Assembly: GCA_964396055.1 (NCBI GenBank) | Contig: CAYNDV010000096.1 | Location: forward strand, 1 to 17,385 | Reading direction: 5' to 3' | Origin: CAYJPV01 sp964396055 | GTDB taxonomy: Bacteria; Acidobacteriota; Vicinamibacteria; Vicinamibacterales; JAKQTR01 | DNA length: 17,385 nucleotides | Part shown: one piece after another, positions 13,596 through 17,385 of the stretch | Numbering within the stretch: position 1 is the first letter of the stretch | Layout: the number at the start of each line of letters is the position of its first letter | Translations under genes and position numbers: made by a program | The notes under the pieces: model-generated | Databases searched by the model: none | The model's input: only the letters and a program-made list of their open reading frames with translations | What the model was told of the DNA's origin: nothing

Positions 13596-15234
13596 ACTCC
13601 GTGCCGGGTTTCCACGCCGGATACGTGCCGCCGTCGGCCACGGCCCGGCCGACCGCCGTCAGCAGCGCCGCGTCTTCCACGGCGCCGCGCAGGTCCCAGT
13701 CCGCCTTCACGTCGTCGCTCACCTTGTGGTAGTCGTTGGTCGTGTAGGCGTCGCGCCGACGCTGGCCGTAGTCGGCCGGCTGGTCCCGGTACTCCGCGCC
13801 GGGGTGCAGGAAGTGCAGGGCCGGCACGCCCTTCTTTGCCAGCTCGAAATGGTCCGAACGGTAGAAGTACCCTTTCTCGGGTTCGGGATCCGGCAGGACA
13901 ACCCGTCCCTGCTTCGCCGCCTCGGCCCCGAGGATCTCGTCGAGCGTGGTCATGCCGTGGGCCACGCTGACGATGGCCCGCGAGGGCCCCCAGAAGTTCA
14001 TGATGTCCATGTTGATGTCGGCGAGCGTCCGCTCGAGGGGCCACAGCGGATGGTGCGCGTAGTGTCGCGCGCCCAGCATGCCCGACTCTTCGGACGTCGG
14101 CGAAAGGAACAGCAGCGAGCGCCTGGGGCGCGGCTGCATCGCCGCGAACGACTCGGCCATGACGAGCATCATCGCCATGGCCGACGCGTTGTCGAGGGCG
14201 CCGTTCAGGATCTGGTCGCCCGCCAGCGCGCGGTTGACGCCGAAGCCGTCCCAGTGCGCGGAGTACATGACGTGTTCGTGGCGCAGCGCCGGGTCGCTCC
14301 CGGGCAGCCGCGCGATCACGTTCTGCGACATCAGCGTCCGGATCGTGTTGCGCAGCGTGAACGAGGCGCGCGCGCCGAGAGGGACGGGGCGGAAACCGCG
14401 CGTGGCCGCCCGCGCCTTCAACGCGGCGTAGTCGTGCCCGGCCGCCTTGAACAACTGTTCTGCCCGATCGAGGCGCAGCCAGGCATCGATGGGCGCGTGC
14501 GCCTTCGTCAAGTCACCGGACGCCTCGCCGAACTGCTCACGCACGTTGGCCATCACCACGTCCCACGGGTAGGCGGCCGGCGCCGTCTCGTGGATGATGA
14601 CGGCCGCCGCCGCGCCCTTTGCCGCCGCCATCTCGTACTTGTAGACCCAGCGGCCGTAGTACGTCATGGCTGCGCCCTTGAACACCTCGGGGTCGGGCGC
14701 GCCGGGCCTGGCCGGATCGGGCACGGGCGGATCACCGATCAGCACCACCATGGTCTTGCCGCGCAGGTCGACGCCCTTGTAGTCGTCCCACCCGAACTCG
14801 GGCGCCTCGACGCCGTACCCCACGAACACCATCTCCGAATCGGCCACCGAGACCTCGGCCCTGCCCTGGCGCGAAATCGCAACGTAGTCGTCGGGAAAAG
14901 CGAGGTCCATGCGCGTGGACCCCGCGGTGAACGACGCGGTGGGGACGCCCGTGAAGGCCAGGAGCGGCACACGCTGCACGAACGTGCCGTCGGGATTGCC
15001 GGGCTCGAGGCCCAGCGCCTTGAACTGCTGCACGAGGTACGCCACCGCGCGCTCCTCGCCGATGGTGCCGGGCGCCCGGCCCTGCATCTCGTCCGATGCC
15101 AGCGCCTTCACGTGGGCCAGGATGCGGGCCGCGACGGCATCGGCGGAGGGCGGTGAGGCCTCCGGTGCGAATCCGGACCCGAAGAGGGCTGCAGCGGCGG
15201 CGATGGCGACGGCGACGGACGTGCGTCGAATCAT
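13546..15234 (-). CDS. Secreted M28-family zinc metallopeptidase
   Basis: This 562-residue protein begins with a signal peptide (MIRRTSVAVAIAAAAALFGS). A PA-type domain is inserted at about 110-300, between the N-terminal segment and the peptidase core. All M28 di-zinc ligands are visible: His327 (SAHWDGFG), Asp348 (ALDNAS), catalytic Glu382 and Glu383 (PTSEESG), Asp410 (NMD) and His462 (SDHF). It should remove N-terminal residues from peptides outside the cytoplasm. Bacterial relatives are usually annotated as M28 or M20/M25/M40 aminopeptidases, but the exact specificity cannot be read. The frame is open another 40 codons upstream. The ATG at 15232-15234 is preferred because the signal peptide starts there and the upstream codons are Arg-rich and unlike coding sequence. 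Its 3' end overlaps the convergent upstream gene by 50 bp. Confidence 0.92.
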   Translation of the reverse strand: MIRRTSVAVAIAAAAALFGSGFAPEASPPSADAVAARILAHVKALASDEMQGRAPGTIGEERAVAYLVQQFKALGLEPGNPDGTFVQRVPLLAFTGVPTASFTAGSTRMDLAFPDDYVAISRQGRAEVSVADSEMVFVGYGVEAPEFGWDDYKGVDLRGKTMVVLIGDPPVPDPARPGAPDPEVFKGAAMTYYGRWVYKYEMAAAKGAAAAVIIHETAPAAYPWDVVMANVREQFGEASGDLTKAHAPIDAWLRLDRAEQLFKAAGHDYAALKARAATRGFRPVPLGARASFTLRNTIRTLMSQNVIARLPGSDPALRHEHVMYSAHWDGFGVNRALAGDQILNGALDNASAMAMMLVMAESFAAMQPRPRRSLLFLSPTSEESGMLGARHYAHHPLWPLERTLADINMDIMNFWGPSRAIVSVAHGMTTLDEILGAEAAKQGRVVLPDPEPEKGYFYRSDHFELAKKGVPALHFLHPGAEYRDQPADYGQRRRDAYTTNDYHKVSDDVKADWDLRGAVEDAALLTAVGRAVADGGTYPAWKPGTEFKARREAALEAAGIRR

Positions 15235-15308
15235 GGTTCTTCGTCCTGAGAGCGGGGCACGGGTGGTCGCACGGGACCGGGAGCGACGACGGGGTCTCCG
15301 GCACACGC

Positions 15309-15314
15309 AGTATA
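15309..15314 (-). promoter_or_regulatory. Candidate -10 box TATACT of the M28 gene
   Basis: On the minus strand TATACT lies about 75 bp upstream of the start at 15234, giving a leader of about 68 nt. The -35 region is poor. Confidence 0.35.
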
Positions 15315-15326
15315 GGCCGCGGAGGA

Positions 15327-15409
15327 CGTCCGGCTGAAACCGGCCGTTGGGCACCGGGCGTTCGGCGGAGACAGGCCGTTCGGCTATCGGCCGTCCGGCG
15401 TGACCGCGT
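15327..15409. repeat. Degenerate palindromic/octamer repeat patch
   Basis: This divergent intergenic stretch contains GTCCGGCTGAAACCGG, a decayed relative of the GTCCGGCT/AGCCGGAC palindrome, followed by scattered GGCCGTTGGG, GGCCGTTCGGC and GGCCGTCCGGC units like the octamer arrays. No gene is visible in it. Confidence 0.5.
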
Positions 15410-15414
15410 GATCC

Positions 15415-15442
15415 CTTCTTGCTTCTTGATTCTTGCTTCTGA
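15415..15442. repeat. Heptamer tandem array (CTTCTTG)4
   Basis: Four 7-bp units (CTTCTTG, CTTCTTG, ATTCTTG, CTTCTGA) lie between the divergent M28 and DUF1343 genes. The unit resembles the CTTCTGT array at the window's left edge. Confidence 0.8.
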
Positions 15443-15452
15443 CAATCCTCTC

Positions 15453-15493
15453 CGCCCCACGCCCCACGCCCCTAGCCCCCAGCCCCTGGCCCT
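15453..15493. repeat. Heptamer tandem array (CGCCCCA, grading into AGCCCCT)
   Basis: Five to six 7-bp units (CGCCCCA, CGCCCCA, CGCCCCT, AGCCCCC, AGCCCCT) end just before the promoter of the DUF1343 gene. The later units resemble the GCCTCTA arrays elsewhere in the window. Confidence 0.8.
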
Positions 15494-15495
15494 GA

Positions 15496-15501
15496 GATAA
15501 T
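15496..15501 (+). promoter_or_regulatory. Candidate -10 box GATAAT, leaderless start
   Basis: GATAAT, one mismatch from TATAAT, is followed by six bases (CTCCCC) and the ATG at 15508. No ribosome-binding site is present between them. Confidence 0.5.
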
Positions 15502-15507
15502 CTCCCC

Positions 15508-16671
15508 ATGCCTGTCATCACCGGCCTCACCCGCCTCATACAGTCCCGCACGCTCGAGGGTCTTCGTGTCGGGCTCGTCAGCAATCCCGCCTCCGTCGAC
15601 GAGCATCTGGTCCACGCCGCCGATCTGCTGGCCGCGGCGCCGCAGGTATCGCTGGCCGCGCTGTTCGGGCCGCAGCACGGCTTCCGCAGCGACCTGCAGG
15701 ACAACATGATCGAGTCGCCGCACGCCCACGACCCGAAGCGGAAGGTCCCCGTGTTTTCGCTCTACAGCGAGACCCGCGAACCCACCGCCGAGATGCTGGC
15801 CGGTCTCGACGTGCTCGTCGTGGACCTGCAGGACGTGGGGTCGCGCATCTACACGTTCATCTACACGATGGCCAACTGCCTGAAGGCGGCGAAACGGCAC
15901 GGGTTGCCGGTCATCGTCTGCGACCGGCCGAACCCCATCGGCGGCGTCGACGTCGAGGGCCCGATGCTCGAGCCAGGCTTCGAGTCGTTCGTGGGCCTCT
16001 ATCCGATTCCCATGCGCCACGGCATGACGGTGGGCGAACTCGCACGCTTCTTCAACGAGGCCTGCGGCATCGGCGCGGACCTGACGGTGGGCTACGCAGA
16101 AGGCTGGGAGCGGACGCAGTACTTCGACGATACCGGCCTGCCGTGGGTGATGCCGTCGCCCAACATGCCGACGCTGGACACGGCGATCGTCTATCCCGGC
16201 GCGGTCCTGTTCGAAGGCACACAACTCAGCGAGGGCCGCGGCACCACCCGGCCGTTCGAGTTCCTGGGCGCGCCGTGGATCGACGCCGAACGATTCGCCG
16301 CCGACATGAACACCCTCCGCCTGCCGGGCGTGCGCTTCCGCCCGGTGGTGTTCGAACCCACCTTCCACAAGTTCGCCCAGCAGGGTTGCGGAGGCATCCA
16401 GAGCCACGTGCTCGACCGCAAGACGTACCGGCCGGTGCTGTGCGGCGCCGCCCTGCTCTCGCGCTTCCACGCCGCCAACCCGGCGAAGTTCGCGTGGCGC
16501 CAGCCGCCGTACGAGTACGAGCACGACAAGATGCCCATCGACATCCTGGCGGGGTCGTCCGAACTCCGCCGCCAGGTCGAGGCCGGCGTGGATCCGCGCG
16601 ACATCGCCGCCAGCTGGGAAGACGGCGTGACGGCGTTCCGGAAGGCGACGAAGGAGTTCTTGATCTATTGA
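15508..16671 (+). CDS. DUF1343 family protein (NamZ-like exo-N-acetylmuramidase family)
   Basis: This 387-residue protein matches DUF1343 over its full length. Its blocks are LEGLRVGLVSNPASV (16-30), FGPQHGFRSD (53-62), VVDLQDVGSRIYTFIYT (104-120), CDRPNPIGG (138-146), PSPNMPT (216-222) and FEGTQLSEGRGTTRPFE (235-251). The founding member is the Bacillus exo-beta-N-acetylmuramidase NamZ (glycoside hydrolase family 171), which releases N-acetylmuramic acid from peptidoglycan fragments. Many members have P-E-H-G where this one has P-Q-H-G (Gln56). No signal peptide is evident, so the protein is probably cytoplasmic and may act on recycled muropeptides. The substrate is not proven. The start is supported by GATAAT 6 nt upstream. 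No peptidoglycan-recycling partner gene is adjacent. Confidence 0.88.
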   Translation: MPVITGLTRLIQSRTLEGLRVGLVSNPASVDEHLVHAADLLAAAPQVSLAALFGPQHGFRSDLQDNMIESPHAHDPKRKVPVFSLYSETREPTAEMLAGLDVLVVDLQDVGSRIYTFIYTMANCLKAAKRHGLPVIVCDRPNPIGGVDVEGPMLEPGFESFVGLYPIPMRHGMTVGELARFFNEACGIGADLTVGYAEGWERTQYFDDTGLPWVMPSPNMPTLDTAIVYPGAVLFEGTQLSEGRGTTRPFEFLGAPWIDAERFAADMNTLRLPGVRFRPVVFEPTFHKFAQQGCGGIQSHVLDRKTYRPVLCGAALLSRFHAANPAKFAWRQPPYEYEHDKMPIDILAGSSELRRQVEAGVDPRDIAASWEDGVTAFRKATKEFLIY

Positions 16672-16755
16672 GGCCGTCAGGCCGTTGGGCCGTTGGGCGT
16701 CAGGCCAAACAGCCAAACAGCCGAACGGCCGAACGGCCGAACGGCCGAACGGCCA
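16672..16755. repeat. Octamer array with inverted halves, directly after the DUF1343 stop codon
   Basis: The array starts on the base after the TGA stop. The left half has GGCCGTTG-type units, the middle has two GCCAAACA units and the right half has about four CCGAACGG units. The right half is the reverse complement of the left-half unit, so the array as a whole can fold into a long imperfect hairpin. That hairpin could end transcription. Confidence 0.85.
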
Positions 16756-16821
16756 TCTAAGTCCTTGTTTCTTAATCATTTACAACGTCCGGTGTTCCGC
16801 CCGCGTCGCCTCGGGTGTTTT

Positions 16822-16837
16822 CCCGATGCGAATCGGG
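16822..16837. other. Hairpin with GCGA loop in an AT-richer gap
   Basis: CCCGAT (16822-16827) and ATCGGG (16832-16837) form a 6-bp stem with a GNRA-type loop, with T-rich stretches nearby. Several ATCGGGTG-like repeats follow to 16870. It could be a weak terminator or part of a leader structure; I cannot tell which. Confidence 0.3.
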
Positions 16838-16893
16838 TGTTTGTCCCGGGTGATCGGGTGATCGGCCCGATGGCAGCAACCCGCCTGGTGCCG

Positions 16894-16899
16894 TAATTT
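16894..16899 (+). promoter_or_regulatory. Candidate -10 box for the last gene
   Basis: TAATTT within TAATTTATCAAT is the most AT-rich -10-like sequence before the gene at 16966. It would give a leader of about 60 nt. The -35 region is unclear. Confidence 0.3.
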
Positions 16900-16965
16900 A
16901 TCAATAGAGATTGAGAGTTGAGTTCGCGACAGAGCGTCGCACGACATACAGAAGGAAGGGTCATC

Positions 16966-17349
16966 ATGGCACACACTGGCGGCACCAAGGTAGCGAGCGG
17001 GTTCTACTGGAGCATGGGCGCGTGGGATATGACGATGGTCCCGGCCGAGGGCGGGTTGCTGCCGGGCGGTTCGGACCGCAGCTACAAGCGGATCCCGACT
17101 TTCCTGTTCCTGCTCATGGCTCCGATCATGGGCGCGCTCTACGTCGTGTTCCTGCCCTTCGTCGGCTTCGCGCTGGTGTTCAGCTACGCGTTCCGCAGCC
17201 TGCGGCAGCTGGCGGCTGATGCCTTCATGAACGTGGCCGTGGCGGTGGCGCCGAAGTGGGCTCCGGGCGAGGCCTACCTGGCTGCCCGCAAGCGGGAGAA
17301 GGCTGACAAAGCCGCCCGCCAGCAGGCCGCGAAGCACCAGGCTCACTAG
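16966..17349 (+). CDS. Small membrane protein of unknown function
   Basis: This 127-residue protein has a polar N-terminus (MAHTGGTKVASGFYWSMGAW), a long hydrophobic stretch at about 44-77 that fits one long helix or a helical hairpin, and a second amphipathic segment (84-96). It ends in a highly charged Lys/Arg/Ala/Gln tail (108-127). I do not recognise the family. The ATG at 16966 is chosen because GGAAGGG lies a few bases upstream, one of the best ribosome-binding sites in the window. The frame is open 48 bp further upstream but without such a signal. It has its own AT-richer upstream region. The stop codon is the first triplet of a TAGAGGC heptamer array. It may be well expressed, judging from the binding site only. 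Confidence 0.75.
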   Translation: MAHTGGTKVASGFYWSMGAWDMTMVPAEGGLLPGGSDRSYKRIPTFLFLLMAPIMGALYVVFLPFVGFALVFSYAFRSLRQLAADAFMNVAVAVAPKWAPGEAYLAARKREKADKAARQQAAKHQAH

Positions 17350-17385
17350 AGGCTAGAGGCTAGAGGCTGGAGGCTAGAGGCTGGA
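17347..17385. repeat. Heptamer tandem array (TAGAGGC)n at the window edge
   Basis: Five full 7-bp units (four TAGAGGC and one TGGAGGC) plus a partial TGGA run to the end of the window. The stop codon TAG of the last gene is the first triplet of the first unit, exactly as at 1059-1061 on the other strand. Confidence 0.95.

Noticed and set aside
13348..15156. A 602-codon plus-strand open frame
   Set aside because: It is antisense to the M28 peptidase with all zinc ligands, and it partly overlaps the exported-protein gene in another frame.
15235..15354. Upstream extension of the M28 peptidase by 40 codons
   Set aside because: The extension is Arg-rich without domain similarity and would place the signal peptide inside the protein. 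The ATG at 15234 gives a normal export signal.

Overview
The window looks like chromosome of a GC-rich (roughly two-thirds G+C), Gram-negative-type bacterium. I infer Acidobacteriota, possibly the Vicinamibacteria. The grounds are the gene families, an outer-membrane patatin/beta-barrel protein, palindromic GTCCGGCT/AGCCGGAC elements and many 7-bp and 8-bp tandem repeats in the gaps between genes. No marker gene in the window proves this placement.

Layout. (1) Positions 26-2117, minus strand: a probable two-gene hydroxyproline unit, made of a proline-racemase-superfamily enzyme of the Ser/Cys type followed by an ornithine cyclodeaminase/mu-crystallin family reductase. (2) 2238-6280, plus strand: two tandem paralogous membrane histidine kinases overlapping by 4 bp. 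The first is a complete hybrid kinase with a receiver domain; the second has a degenerate ATP-binding site. (3) 6281-7818: a repeat-rich gap, a 69-residue membrane protein, then an SPFH-domain protein with a C-terminal helix-turn-helix. (4) 7832-7965: four copies of a palindromic element. (5) 7991-9097: a zinc-ribbon membrane protein, the likely partner of the SPFH protein. (6) 9214-9463: tRNA-Val(TAC) and tRNA-Asp(GTC). (7) 9487-10155, minus: a DUF3592-like membrane protein, divergent from (8) 10192-13595, plus: a secreted patatin/POTRA/beta-barrel protein followed 2 bp later by an exported protein of unknown function. (9) 13546-15234, minus: a secreted M28 metallopeptidase whose 3' end overlaps the preceding gene tail to tail. 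(10) 15508-16671, plus: a DUF1343/NamZ-like protein (exo-N-acetylmuramidase family). (11) 16966-17349: a small unknown membrane protein.

How the genes work together. Most of the window is a series of small independent units. The pairs with a readable joint role are: the racemase-family enzyme plus reductase (trans-3-hydroxy-L-proline to proline via pyrroline-2-carboxylate); the two kinases (probably one sensory complex); the SPFH and zinc-ribbon proteins (resembling the membrane-stress YdjI/YdjG pair of Bacillus); and the patatin barrel with its downstream exported partner.

Two window-wide patterns deserve attention. Five start codons have a -10-like hexamer ending exactly 6 nt upstream, which predicts leaderless mRNAs. 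Several short tandem-repeat arrays begin at, or immediately after, a stop codon, and the same 7-bp period recurs with different unit sequences. No CRISPR array, prophage, insertion sequence or obvious defence system is visible.
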